From Christensenellaceae bacterium Phil10 (GTDB lineage Bacteria; Bacillota; Clostridia; Christensenellales; CAG-917): DNA of 64,000 nt. Of this stretch, positions 53,481 through 62,226 are shown piece by piece. The position numbers were made by a program, and so were the translations under genes. The notes under the pieces were generated by a model. It was not told the DNA's origin. It made no database searches and saw nothing but the letters and a program-made list of their open reading frames with translations. The stretch lies in NCBI GenBank assembly GCA_001940895.1, contig MSGY01000006.1, forward strand, positions 1-64,000, in the 5' to 3' direction. Positions within the stretch are counted from its first letter, which is position 1. Each line of letters opens with the position of its first letter.

Positions 53481-53509
53481 TTGACTTTTCAAACGGCGCG
53501 ACGTATAAT
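53481..53509 (+). promoter_or_regulatory. Promoter of csoR-copA
   Basis: TTGACT (53481-53486), 17 bp, TATAAT (53504-53509), directly followed by the copper operator. Confidence 0.85.
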
Positions 53510-53514
53510 CCTAC

Positions 53515-53533
53515 TATACCCCCATAGGGTATA
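53515..53533. promoter_or_regulatory. CsoR operator
   Basis: TATACCC-CCATA-GGGTATA is a 7-5-7 inverted repeat with the G/C-run core known for CsoR sites. It lies at the transcription start, where apo-CsoR would block transcription until Cu(I) binds. Confidence 0.85.
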
Positions 53534-53559
53534 TAAAAACACCGCCGGAGGAAAAGAAT

Positions 53560-53880
53560 TTGGCACAAAGCAAAACTACCGGAATCAAGTGCGCCGCCTG
53601 TCGCGAAAAACAAACTCCACGCTCGGAAAAGGACTTAAAAATTCTTAACGACAGGTTAAACCGCATAATCGGTCAATTAAACGGAATTCAGAGAATGTTG
53701 AACGAAAACAGATATTGCGGCGACGTTATTATGCAACTCGGCGCCGCCGAACGCGCGTTACAGAGCCTCGGATACATGATTTTGTCCGAACATTTCAGAA
53801 CCTGCGTAGCGGAAAACGTCGCGACGGGAAACACCGCAATTCTCGACGAAGCGATTGAACTCGTCAGAAAACTGAAATAA
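53560..53880 (+). CDS. csoR: Copper-sensing repressor CsoR
   Basis: The 106-residue helical protein has the CsoR Cu(I) ligands Cys53, His78 and Cys82 (RYCGD, SEHFRTC). It starts at a TTG eight bases after GGAGG. An N-terminal extension with a CxxC pair (Cys11, Cys14) is not part of the core fold. A matching operator lies in its promoter and copA follows eight bases downstream. Confidence 0.93.
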   Translation: MAQSKTTGIKCAACREKQTPRSEKDLKILNDRLNRIIGQLNGIQRMLNENRYCGDVIMQLGAAERALQSLGYMILSEHFRTCVAENVATGNTAILDEAIELVRKLK

Positions 53881-53887
53881 TATACGT

Positions 53888-56404
53888 ATGGAAAAATTGC
53901 GATTCGACGTTTTCGGAATGACGTGTTCGGCCTGCAGCGCGCGCGTTGAAAAAGCGGTATCGGCTCTTTCCGGAGTAAAAGAAGCGTCCGTCAGTCTTAT
54001 GACCAATCAGATGACTGTTGTTTTTTCGTCCCCTCTTACGGCGGACGATATTATGCGTGCGGTAAGAGACGCCGGTTATAAAGCCGAAATTTCGGACCCT
54101 TCGCATAATAAAAAGCAACCGAACGCTACGGTCGTCCTTTTTATCAGGTTTCTGATTTCTCTTGCCGCGCTTATTCCTCTGATGTACGTCTCGATGGGAC
54201 ACGCGATGTGGGGCTGGCCCCTTCCCGAAAAATTTGCGGAAAACGCTCTTGCCGTAGCAGGTTGCGAACTTGCACTTTCTCTTTTCGTGATGATTGTAAA
54301 CGGAAAATTTTTCGTTAACGGCGCAAAAAGTCTGTTTCATCGCGCGCCTAATATGGATACGCTCGTGGCGATGGGCAGTTCCGTTTCGTTTTTTTACAGC
54401 GTTGCTCTGATGATTGCGGCAGGGGTAAAAGGAACGGACGCTCATCTTCTGCACGGGTTATATTTCGAATCGGCCGCAATGATACCCGCTCTTATCACTC
54501 TCGGCAAAGCCCTTGAATCGTACAGCAAAGGAAAGACGACTTCCGCAATAAAAGGACTTATGGCGCTTGCTCCTTCCGTCGTCTGCGTCCTGAAAGACGG
54601 CAAGGAGGAAACGGTGCCTCTCGACGAGCTTAAGACGGGAGATTTGTTCATCACCCGACCGGGAGAAAACTTTGCGGCGGACGGCGTTATCGTATCGGGC
54701 GATTGCTCCGTAAACGAAGCGGCCATAACCGGAGAGAGCATGCCCGTAGAAAAAACCGCGGGAAGCGAAGTAATTTCGGGAACGGTAAACCTTAACGGCT
54801 TCGTTACCGCCAAGGCAACGAAGGTAGGCGAAGACAGCGCTCTCGGCAGTATTGTAAAACTCGTGCAGGAAGCGTCCGCGTCCAAAGCTCCTATCGCAAA
54901 AACGGCGGATAAAGTATCGGGTATATTCGTGCCTGCCGTACTTATCGTCGCGTTGATTACTTTCGTCGTCTGGATTGCCGTCAGCAAAAATACGGCGGCT
55001 TCGCTTACGCACGCCATAAGCGTTCTTGTAATAAGCTGTCCGTGCGCGCTTGGTCTCGCCACGCCCGTCGCGATAATGGTCGGCAACGGAAAGTCCGCAA
55101 AATCGGGCATTCTGTTCAAGACCGCCGCCGCTCTGGAAGAAACGGGAAAATCCGACATAGTCGTGTTCGATAAAACGGGAACGCTGACGAAAGGCTCGCC
55201 TGTCGTTACCGACGTCGTTCCTTTTAACGGATTTACCGGAAACGACGTTTTAAAAACAGCCGCCGCCCTCGAAAAAGGAAGCGAGCATCCCCTTGCCGCA
55301 GCCGTTTTACGCAAAGCCGAAGAAAGCGGACTGACTTATCTCCCGGCGGAAAATTTCATCGGTCTTTCGGGTCACGGAGTAAAAGGCACAGTCGACGACA
55401 GATACGCCGTCGTAGGAAATCTGTCGCTTATGCGCGACGAAGGAGCGGATACTTCCGACGCGGAAGATATCGGTAAAAAATTCGCTCTCGAAGGCAAAAC
55501 GCCCGTATATCTTGCCGTCGATAAAAAAATCGCAGGCGTGATAGCGGTCACGGACGAGATAAAGGAAGACGCCGCAAAAGCCGTCGAAAAACTCAAACGG
55601 CAGGGACTTGCCGTCGCGATGCTTACGGGCGACAACGCTTACAGCGCCGAAGCGGTCGCAAAAAAATGCGGCATTGATACCGTATTCAGCGAAGTTCTGC
55701 CCGAGGAAAAAGACGCCGTCGTCAACAGCCTTAAAAAATACGGCCGCGTAATAATGGTCGGGGACGGAATAAACGACGCCCCCGCGCTTACGGGAGCCGA
55801 CACGGGAATTGCAATCGGCGCGGGAACGGATATCGCGATTGACAGCGCCGACGTGGTTCTGATGCGCTCGTCCGTTAACGACGTCCCGCGGGCAACGGTT
55901 CTTTCGCGACGCACGATGACGAATATACGCGAAAACCTGTTCTGGGCGTTTATCTACAACTGCGTCTGCATACCCGTTGCCGCAGGCGCGTTCAGCCCTC
56001 TCGGTATAACTCTCAACCCGATGATAGGCGCCGCCGCAATGAGTTTGTCAAGTCTTTCCGTCGTTCTTAACGCCCTGAGACTGAATCTCGTCAACCCCGA
56101 TAAAATACGCGCGTCTAAAAAGAAAACCGCATTGCCGCCCGCCGATGAAATATTCGCGAAAAACATTAAAGGCAATTATAAAGGAGAAATTAATATGAGT
56201 AAAAAAATCAATATCGAAGGAATGATGTGCGCCCACTGTGCGGCGCGCGTTAAAAACGCTCTGTCCCGAATCGACGGAGTAAAAGAAGTCGACGTTTCGG
56301 TTGAAGAAAACCGCGCGACGGTTACGTTGTCTTCGGCCGTGAGCGACGACGTTCTCAAATCCGCCGTGGAAACGGAAGGTTATGTCGTAACGTCGATAGA
56401 ATAA
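53888..56404 (+). CDS. copA: Copper-exporting P1B ATPase with HMA domains at both ends
   Basis: The 838-residue protein has an N-terminal HMA domain (GMTCSAC), A-domain TGES, membrane motif CPC (SCPCALGLATP, near 383), DKTGTLTKG near 427, GDGINDAP near 625, and the Cu(I) residues YN and MSLSS in the last helices. After the final helix and a short linker it continues in frame into a second HMA domain (GMMCAHC, residues 770-838). That last part begins with an ATG preceded by AAGGAG, so it may also be made as free CopZ. No Shine-Dalgarno is seen before the main ATG; coupling with csoR is likely. Confidence 0.95.
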   Translation: MEKLRFDVFGMTCSACSARVEKAVSALSGVKEASVSLMTNQMTVVFSSPLTADDIMRAVRDAGYKAEISDPSHNKKQPNATVVLFIRFLISLAALIPLMYVSMGHAMWGWPLPEKFAENALAVAGCELALSLFVMIVNGKFFVNGAKSLFHRAPNMDTLVAMGSSVSFFYSVALMIAAGVKGTDAHLLHGLYFESAAMIPALITLGKALESYSKGKTTSAIKGLMALAPSVVCVLKDGKEETVPLDELKTGDLFITRPGENFAADGVIVSGDCSVNEAAITGESMPVEKTAGSEVISGTVNLNGFVTAKATKVGEDSALGSIVKLVQEASASKAPIAKTADKVSGIFVPAVLIVALITFVVWIAVSKNTAASLTHAISVLVISCPCALGLATPVAIMVGNGKSAKSGILFKTAAALEETGKSDIVVFDKTGTLTKGSPVVTDVVPFNGFTGNDVLKTAAALEKGSEHPLAAAVLRKAEESGLTYLPAENFIGLSGHGVKGTVDDRYAVVGNLSLMRDEGADTSDAEDIGKKFALEGKTPVYLAVDKKIAGVIAVTDEIKEDAAKAVEKLKRQGLAVAMLTGDNAYSAEAVAKKCGIDTVFSEVLPEEKDAVVNSLKKYGRVIMVGDGINDAPALTGADTGIAIGAGTDIAIDSADVVLMRSSVNDVPRATVLSRRTMTNIRENLFWAFIYNCVCIPVAAGAFSPLGITLNPMIGAAAMSLSSLSVVLNALRLNLVNPDKIRASKKKTALPPADEIFAKNIKGNYKGEINMSKKINIEGMMCAHCAARVKNALSRIDGVKEVDVSVEENRATVTLSSAVSDDVLKSAVETEGYVVTSIE
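56181..56404 (+). CDS. copZ: Possible internal CopZ-like copper chaperone (in-frame restart within copA)
   Basis: AAGGAG (56181-56186) lies eight bases before an in-frame ATG at 56195. The reading frame from this ATG encodes 69 residues beginning MSKKINIEGMMCAHCAARVK, a complete stand-alone HMA chaperone with the Cu(I) motif CxxC. In many relatives copZ is a separate gene directly behind copA. Here no stop codon separates them, so the cell may make a long CopA and a free chaperone from one frame. The coding part is 56195-56404; the start listed includes the ribosome site. Confidence 0.55.
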
Positions 56405-56408
56405 TTGC

Positions 56409-56433
56409 AAAAACGCGGCGCGGCGCGCCGCGT
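56409..56433 (-). terminator. Terminator of the ABC-F gene
   Basis: The stem CGCGGCG/CGCCGCG with a five-base loop is followed on the minus strand by five U. It stands between the converging copA and ABC-F genes. Confidence 0.75.
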
Positions 56434-56436
56434 GAT

Positions 56437-58314
56437 TCAGTTGAGCGATTCCCATTCTGTAAGCAGCGGTTCGAGTTTCTCGTCATACTCTTTCAGCAGA
56501 CTTTCGATTTCCGTTACTCTGATATAATCGCTGTTGATTTGCGGGTCGTCGAGTTTCTTTCTTATTTCGTTCTCCTCGTTTTCGAGCGCCGTGATTTTTT
56601 GTTCGAGAAAGGCTATTCTGTGTTTTCTGCGCGCTTCTTCTTTTCCCGCAATAAATCTTTCTCCGACCGATTTCTTTTTTTCCTTTGCGTCCGCAACGCG
56701 TATATCTTCCTCGTTACGGCGCGTTTCCTCGTATTCCTCGTAAGTGCCGTCGAAATATTTCACTCCGCCGTCGCAAAAGACGAACAATCCGTCCGACACG
56801 CGGTTAATAAGGTATCTGTCGTGAGAAACGACTATTACCGTACCGGTATAATCGACAAGAAGTTTCTCGAGGGTTTCCTTGCCGATAATATCCATATGAT
56901 TCGTCGGCTCGTCGAAAATCAGAACGTTGGGTCGCTTTTTAAAGATTTTGCACAATTGAAGTCTGACCTTTTCTCCTCCCGATAAGTCCACTACTCTTTT
57001 GAATACGTCGTCCCCGGTAAACAGAAATCCGCCGAGCGCCGTTCGGATTTCGGTATCCGTCAGCGACGGAAATTCCTCTCTGAAATCCTCTATTACCGTT
57101 CGTTCGGAATACGACGCCGCCATAACCTGGTCGAAATAACCCGCCTTTACGTTCGCGCCGAATACGACGCTGCCCGATAACGGATTAATACTTCCCGCTA
57201 TGGTCTTGAGAAGAGTGGATTTACCCGTACCGTTCAGGCCGATTACTCCTATTTTTCTGCCTTTCGTAACGGTATATGTCAGCTCGCCGAGGGGTTTGTC
57301 ATAGCCGAATACAAGTTTATTCATCACGACAACGTCTCTTCCGCTTTCGGTTTCCGGCTGAAAATCCGCCCTGAAAGTTGCGGTATCGAATCTTCGCGGG
57401 GCGTCGGGACGGCCTATTCTTTCTATTTCTTTCAGCTTGGACTGCACCATTGCCGCTTTCGTCGCTTTATATCTGAATCTTTCGACAAGAGACGTAAGTC
57501 TCGCGATTTCTTTTTCCTTCCATTTCGAATCCTTCAACGCCTTGTCGTACGCCTGCTGTTTCTGCGAGACGTAAGCCGTATAGTTTCCCTTATACCTCGT
57601 CGTTACGCCGTATTCCGTTTCGTAAACCACGTTTACGACGCGGTCGAGAAACATACGGTCGTGAGAAACGACCACAAGGGATTTTTTATAGTTTTTCAGA
57701 AAGTTTTCAAGCCATTCCACGGCCGGAAGGTCAAGATGATTCGTCGGTTCGTCAAGAAGAAGCAGGTCGGGTTTGGACAGCAACAGCTTTATAAGCGCGA
57801 TTTTCGTGCGTTGTCCGCCCGAAAAAGCGGCAAGTTTTTTATCGAGGTCCTCGTCCGAAAATCCGAATTTACGCACCGCCGTCATATATTCCTTTTTATA
57901 AGTATAGCCGCCGGCATTTTCGAATCTGTCAAGCGCTTCGGAATATTTTAAGGCCTTTTCTTCCGAAGGATTGCCGTCCATTTCCGCAAGAGCGGACTCC
58001 ACCTTCTTTTCAAGCGCGATAACGTCCGAAAACGATTTTAAAATTTCGTCGAGAAAGGTTGCGTTTTCGTCGAAGGTAATCTGGGCGAGATATCCTATCC
58101 TCGGCGCTCCCGATACGGTAAACGAGTATTTTTCGTCGCCGTCGCCCTCCGTCGGGACGACTTCTCCCGTCAGACATTTCAATAATGTGGTTTTTCCCGA
58201 GCCGTTTCGCCCGACAACCGCGACTTTCTCGTTGTCGCATACTTCGAAATTTATTTCGGACAACACGGTATCGCCGTCGTAACCCGCGCTTCCGTTTACT
58301 ATCGATATTCTCAT
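56437..58314 (-). CDS. ABC-F family ATPase (ribosome-associated)
   Basis: The 625-residue protein has two ABC domains without membrane helices, with Walker A GRNGSGKTT and GLNGTGKST, signatures FSGGQRTK and LSGGEKVR, the P-site linker between them (about 245-320), and a C-terminal coiled coil (about 545-625). ABC-F proteins act on the ribosome in translation or antibiotic protection. The ATG at 58314 begins a family-typical N-terminus (MRISIVNGSAGY). No Shine-Dalgarno is present; a TATAAT ends six bases upstream. Confidence 0.92.
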   Translation of the reverse strand: MRISIVNGSAGYDGDTVLSEINFEVCDNEKVAVVGRNGSGKTTLLKCLTGEVVPTEGDGDEKYSFTVSGAPRIGYLAQITFDENATFLDEILKSFSDVIALEKKVESALAEMDGNPSEEKALKYSEALDRFENAGGYTYKKEYMTAVRKFGFSDEDLDKKLAAFSGGQRTKIALIKLLLSKPDLLLLDEPTNHLDLPAVEWLENFLKNYKKSLVVVSHDRMFLDRVVNVVYETEYGVTTRYKGNYTAYVSQKQQAYDKALKDSKWKEKEIARLTSLVERFRYKATKAAMVQSKLKEIERIGRPDAPRRFDTATFRADFQPETESGRDVVVMNKLVFGYDKPLGELTYTVTKGRKIGVIGLNGTGKSTLLKTIAGSINPLSGSVVFGANVKAGYFDQVMAASYSERTVIEDFREEFPSLTDTEIRTALGGFLFTGDDVFKRVVDLSGGEKVRLQLCKIFKKRPNVLIFDEPTNHMDIIGKETLEKLLVDYTGTVIVVSHDRYLINRVSDGLFVFCDGGVKYFDGTYEEYEETRRNEEDIRVADAKEKKKSVGERFIAGKEEARRKHRIAFLEQKITALENEENEIRKKLDDPQINSDYIRVTEIESLLKEYDEKLEPLLTEWESLN

Positions 58315-58320
58315 ACGACG

Positions 58321-58349
58321 ATTATATAAAACCAAACGGTATTTGTCAT
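58321..58349 (-). promoter_or_regulatory. Promoter abutting the ABC-F start codon
   Basis: The minus strand reads ATGACA, 17 bp, TATAAT, then CGTCGT and the ATG. The expected RNA start is at or next to the A of ATG. Confidence 0.7.
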
Positions 58350-58363
58350 TCTTTTTTCATCGC

Positions 58364-58392
58364 TTTACATATTTTAATGCAGGTGCTATAAT
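58364..58392 (+). promoter_or_regulatory. Promoter of the sugar isomerase-like gene
   Basis: TTTACA (58364-58369), 17 bp, TATAAT (58387-58392), 21 bases before the ATG. Confidence 0.75.
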
Positions 58393-58413
58393 GCAATTCG
58401 GACGAGGCATAAT

Positions 58414-59196
58414 ATGATAGGCATAACTTCAAATAATTTAATGGATTTACCGATGGAAAAGCGCTTTGAACTTTTCAGGGCGCACGGATTCGAAGCCGTT
58501 ATGATATGGCTGGGCGGACGCGACGGGGACGATACTCCCGAGGAGCGCGCGAAATACGCCGTGCGGCAAGGTCTGTATATCGAAAATTTTCACCTTACGG
58601 CCGATAATTTAAACGAAATCTGGCTCGACGACCCGACGGGCGACGAAACTATAGACAAAATGAAAAGCGAAATTGCCGTCGCTTCGGAATACGGCGTTAA
58701 AACGGCCGTCCTTCACCTGACGCACGGAGCCGTCGTTCCGGATATTTCCGCAAAGGGTCTTTCGAGATTCGAAAATCTTCTTAAATTCGCCGAAGAAGCA
58801 AAAGTCAGGCTTGCCGTCGAAAACGTTATGACGGGCGAACATCCGCGTTACGTTCTCGATAATTTCGACAGCCCGTATCTCGGTTTGTGTTACGATTCGG
58901 GTCACGACAACCTGTGGCGCGTCGCCGACTGGCTGTCGCTTTATTCAAATCGTCTTTTCGCAATGCATCTGCACGATAATTTTGCAGAAAAAGACTCCCA
59001 TCTCATACCCGGTGACGGCAATATCAACTGGGAAACGCTCCTTCCGAGATTGAAAAAATCCTCCTATAAAGGCGCAATCGCTCTGGAAACGAAAGACGCC
59101 GCGGATATATACCGCGACGCCGATAAAAACGATTATCTCGATAAGGTTTTTATTGCCGGCAGACGAATTGCCGCGCGACTTCCCGAAAACCCCTGA
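58414..59196 (+). CDS. Sugar-phosphate isomerase/epimerase (xylose-isomerase-like TIM barrel)
   Basis: The 260-residue protein has the barrel motifs of the IolE/endonuclease-IV-like group: VLHLTHG, LAVENVM, GLCYDSGHDN, AMHLHDN and ALETKDA, which supply the metal-binding His, Glu and Asp. The substrate is unknown. GAGG precedes the ATG. It ends one base before the converging alaS gene, with no terminator between. Confidence 0.83.
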   Translation: MIGITSNNLMDLPMEKRFELFRAHGFEAVMIWLGGRDGDDTPEERAKYAVRQGLYIENFHLTADNLNEIWLDDPTGDETIDKMKSEIAVASEYGVKTAVLHLTHGAVVPDISAKGLSRFENLLKFAEEAKVRLAVENVMTGEHPRYVLDNFDSPYLGLCYDSGHDNLWRVADWLSLYSNRLFAMHLHDNFAEKDSHLIPGDGNINWETLLPRLKKSSYKGAIALETKDAADIYRDADKNDYLDKVFIAGRRIAARLPENP

Positions 59197-60981
59197 TTAT
59201 TGACCTATTACGGCTTTGATTCTCCTCACGCCCGCCGAACTGGATTGTTCTTTTACGATTTTGAACGACTTCAGGTCGCCCGTGTTCGCCGCGTGAGGAC
59301 CGCCGCAGATTTCTTTACTGAAATCCCCTATTGTATAAACCTTTACTTTCTCGCCGTATTTGCTGTCGAAAATGCCGATTGCACCCTGCGCTTTGGCTTC
59401 GTCGACCGTCATTTCTTCGCACACTACGGGAATTTTCTTTTCAATCTGCTCGTTTACAAGGTCCTCGACCTCCTGAATTTCCTCTTTCGTCATCGCTCTG
59501 TCGAATCCGAAATCGAAGCGCAGACGCTCGGCGGTAATATTGCTGCCGCGCTGGCGCGCCTCTCCTTTAAGAACTTTCATAAGAGCCGCGTGCAAAAGAT
59601 GCGTTGCCGTATGAAGCTTTGCCGTTTCTTCTGAATTGTCCGCAAGCCCGCCGTGGAATTTCTGTTCGGCGCCGGCCTGCGATTTTTTCTGATGTTCTTT
59701 AAACGCTTCGGCGTATCCCGCTTCGTCTACGTCGAAACCCTGTTCTCTGGCAAGTTCCACCGTCATCTCTATAGGAAACCCGTAAGTGTCGTAAAGACGG
59801 AAAGCCGTCTTACCGCTTATTGTTTTCGTAGGAATATGCGTAATAACCTTTTCAAACTCCTTCAGTCCCTGTTGCAAAGTGTTTGAAAATCTTACCTCTT
59901 CTTTATCGAGTTCTGACAAAATCCTGTCTTTATTTGTCAAAAGATATCCGTAAACATCGCCGTATTGCGAAATATACTGTTCGGCTATCTTAGACAACGA
60001 GCGCTCGGGAAGGTCGATAATACGGCCGAAACGCACCGCTCTGCGAATAAGTCTTCTTAATATATAACCCTGGTCGACGTTGCCGGGCACTATTCCTTTC
60101 GGGTCGCCTATAAGAAACGCGGAAGTCCTTACGTGGTCGGCGATAATGCGAATGGCTTTCGTAACTTCATCGCTTTCGCCGTATTTGTGTCCCGAAAGTT
60201 TTTCGATAAGCGACACGGCGGGTCTGAACAAATCGGTTTCATATACCGAGCCGTACCCGTTAAGTATGCACAGCGTGCGTTCGAGTCCCATTCCCGTATC
60301 GACGTTTTTATGTTCCATGATTTCGAACGTTCCGTCCGCGCGCTTATTGTACTGCATAAACACGTCGTTCCAGATTTCGAGATACTTGCCGCAATCGCAA
60401 GCGGGAGAACAATTTTCCGAACATTTGGGTTTTCCGGTGTCGATAAACATTTCGGTATCGGGACCGCACGGGCCGGTCACGCCGGCGGGACCCCACCAGT
60501 TGTTTTCCTTCGGCAAAAAGAAAATACGGTCTTCGGTGATTCCCATTTTTTTCCATAACTCCGCGCTTTCGTCGTCTCTTTTGCAATCTTCGTCGCCGGC
60601 AAAAACGCTTACCGCAAGTTTTTCGACGGGAATTTCAAGCACCTTCGTGAGAAACTCGAAAGACCAGGGAATCATTTCTTCCCTGAAATAGTCGCCGAGT
60701 GACCAGTTTCCGAGCATTTCGAAGAAAGTGCAATGCGAAGCGTCTCCCACTTCGTCGATATCGCCTGTTCTTACGCAGACCTGCACGTCGGCAAGTCTGT
60801 TTCCCATCGGGTGTTTTTCACCGAGAAGATATGGCACGAGGGGATGCATCCCTGCCGTAGTAAAAAGCACAGTGGGGTCGTTTTCGGGAATAAGCGACGC
60901 CGACGGAATAATTTTGTGTCCTCTTTCTTTGTAAAAATCGCACCATAAAGCGCGCAGTTCTTTGCTGTTGATTTTTTTCAT
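59197..60981 (-). CDS. alaS: Compact alanyl-tRNA synthetase
   Basis: The 594-residue enzyme has the class II catalytic core (about 1-240, with FTTAGMHPLVPYLLG and GTGMGLERT-like NVDTGMGLERTLCIL), the tRNA-binding helical domain, and the editing-domain zinc motifs THLLH (near 460) and CGGPH (near 563). It stops right after AGVRRIKAVIG. Compared with the usual 870-880 residues it lacks the Gly-rich beta-barrel part before THLLH and the whole C-Ala domain. A four-Cys cluster (CSENCSPACDC) sits in the catalytic domain. It is 9 bases after the Ppx-like gene, with AAAGGA before the ATG. Confidence 0.93.
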   Translation of the reverse strand: MKKINSKELRALWCDFYKERGHKIIPSASLIPENDPTVLFTTAGMHPLVPYLLGEKHPMGNRLADVQVCVRTGDIDEVGDASHCTFFEMLGNWSLGDYFREEMIPWSFEFLTKVLEIPVEKLAVSVFAGDEDCKRDDESAELWKKMGITEDRIFFLPKENNWWGPAGVTGPCGPDTEMFIDTGKPKCSENCSPACDCGKYLEIWNDVFMQYNKRADGTFEIMEHKNVDTGMGLERTLCILNGYGSVYETDLFRPAVSLIEKLSGHKYGESDEVTKAIRIIADHVRTSAFLIGDPKGIVPGNVDQGYILRRLIRRAVRFGRIIDLPERSLSKIAEQYISQYGDVYGYLLTNKDRILSELDKEEVRFSNTLQQGLKEFEKVITHIPTKTISGKTAFRLYDTYGFPIEMTVELAREQGFDVDEAGYAEAFKEHQKKSQAGAEQKFHGGLADNSEETAKLHTATHLLHAALMKVLKGEARQRGSNITAERLRFDFGFDRAMTKEEIQEVEDLVNEQIEKKIPVVCEEMTVDEAKAQGAIGIFDSKYGEKVKVYTIGDFSKEICGGPHAANTGDLKSFKIVKEQSSSAGVRRIKAVIGQ

Positions 60982-60990
60982 ATCGTTCCT

Positions 60991-61878
60991 TTATAATATC
61001 TCCGCGTATTCGGCTTTGAAACCGCGCGGCAAAATTCCTTTTCTGATGAGATAACCTTCGGCGCCGTCGCCCTCGCTGACGGTAAGTTTATCCGCGCCGA
61101 TATATTTTAAAATCATCGCGTACATCAGTATTCCCGGCGCGATAATATCCGCGCGTTTTTCGGGAAGACCTTTTATCTTTCGCCTTTCTTCGAAAGACAT
61201 CGGCCGTATTTTCTCGTACATTTCCATAATGTCGGCAAAAGTAAGGTCGCTGCCGTTTACGACGGACGGGTCGTACGGCTCGAGCGAATGTTTCATCGCC
61301 GCCATCGTGGAAATAGTGCCGCCTATTGCGATGACTTTGTCGAACCGGGGCAGATTGCCGTAACCGGTGAGACACTTCCCGATAAACGAAACCATCTCCG
61401 TCCCGGACTTTTCGAGGTCGGCTAACCTGACGATACCGTAAGGCAGACTTTTTTCGTTCCCGATGCGATTGCCGTTTCCTACCGTGATTTCGGTACTTGC
61501 CCCGCCCATATCGATAACGCAGCAATCTCCGTTTGCCGCCGCGCCGAGATATCCGATTTCCGCCTCGGTACATTTGTCGAGCACGTCGACGTCCGCGCCG
61601 CATAACTCTTTTACTCTTTCTACGAAAGCGTGCCTGTTCTTCGCCGAACGGACGGCTTCCGTCGCATATACGAAAACCTCCCGAGCTCCCGCCTGCACGG
61701 CCTGAAAATAGAATTCCGCCACGGCCTGCGCGGTGCGCTCGGAATTGACGGGCTGCAGAATATTCGCCGCGCCCATATTTTCCGCAAGTCTCGTCGTGTT
61801 GATTTTTTTCTGAACGCGTTTTCCGTCGGTAACCATCAGTCTTACCGACGTACTTCCGATATCTATGACTCCGTACAT
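60991..61878 (-). CDS. Ppx/GppA-family phosphatase
   Basis: The 295-residue protein has the actin-like ATPase features of exopolyphosphatase/pppGpp phosphatases: IDIGSTSVRL at the start, VIDMGGASTEITV near 125 and IAIGGTISTMAAM near 200. It consists of the two core domains only, without the C-terminal HD domain of long Ppx enzymes. It heads a two-gene operon with alaS. GAGG precedes the ATG. Confidence 0.88.
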   Translation of the reverse strand: MYGVIDIGSTSVRLMVTDGKRVQKKINTTRLAENMGAANILQPVNSERTAQAVAEFYFQAVQAGAREVFVYATEAVRSAKNRHAFVERVKELCGADVDVLDKCTEAEIGYLGAAANGDCCVIDMGGASTEITVGNGNRIGNEKSLPYGIVRLADLEKSGTEMVSFIGKCLTGYGNLPRFDKVIAIGGTISTMAAMKHSLEPYDPSVVNGSDLTFADIMEMYEKIRPMSFEERRKIKGLPEKRADIIAPGILMYAMILKYIGADKLTVSEGDGAEGYLIRKGILPRGFKAEYAEIL

Positions 61879-61905
61879 TTTATTCCTCGCTTAAAGAATA
61901 CGTAT

Positions 61906-61934
61906 ATTATAAACAAGCCTTTCGTATTTGTCAA
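61906..61934 (-). promoter_or_regulatory. Consensus promoter of the ppx-alaS operon
   Basis: The minus strand reads TTGACA, 17 bp, TATAAT. It overlaps the divergent yabP promoter region. Confidence 0.88.
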
Positions 61935-61959
61935 TTTTAAGCCCCGTATCGCATATATT
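61931..61959 (+). promoter_or_regulatory. Possible sigma-E type sporulation promoter of yabP
   Basis: CATATATT (61952-61959) matches the sigma-E -10 consensus CATAcanT at all but one position, with a weak -35 (TCAATTTT) about 14 bases upstream. Only six bases separate it from the ATG. Confidence 0.45.
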
Positions 61960-61965
61960 GTTTTT

Positions 61966-62226
61966 ATGGAAAATGCAAAACGGGGCGGTCTGACGCTTGA
62001 AAACGACAAACTTACGATGACGGCTGTAAGCAAAATTATATCCAACAACGAAAAATCCATAAACCTCGTACAGGGCGGCGAAAACGTATCCATTACCGGC
62101 GACGGACTGAGTATTTCGGAACTTAACGTGGAATCGGGCAGACTTTCGGCGACGGGACGGGTGAAGGAAATCAGGTTTTCGGCATCGTTCGACAAAAAGA
62201 ATTTTTTGGGCAAAATTTTCAGATGA
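61966..62226 (+). CDS. yabP: Sporulation protein YabP
   Basis: The 86-residue protein has the YabP/YqfC beta-rich pattern (LTLENDKLTMTAVSKIIS, INLVQGGENVSITGDGLSIS). In Bacillus and Clostridia yabP is made in the mother cell under sigma-E. The ATG at 61966 has no Shine-Dalgarno. It overlaps yabQ as ATGA. It is the main sign that this organism descends from endospore formers. Confidence 0.88.
   Translation: MENAKRGGLTLENDKLTMTAVSKIISNNEKSINLVQGGENVSITGDGLSISELNVESGRLSATGRVKEIRFSASFDKKNFLGKIFR

Noticed and set aside
53888-56404. Programmed frameshift in copA as in E. coli
   Set aside because: No slippery sequence or stop was seen near the first HMA domain; the embedded ribosome site at the 3' end is the simpler route to a free chaperone.
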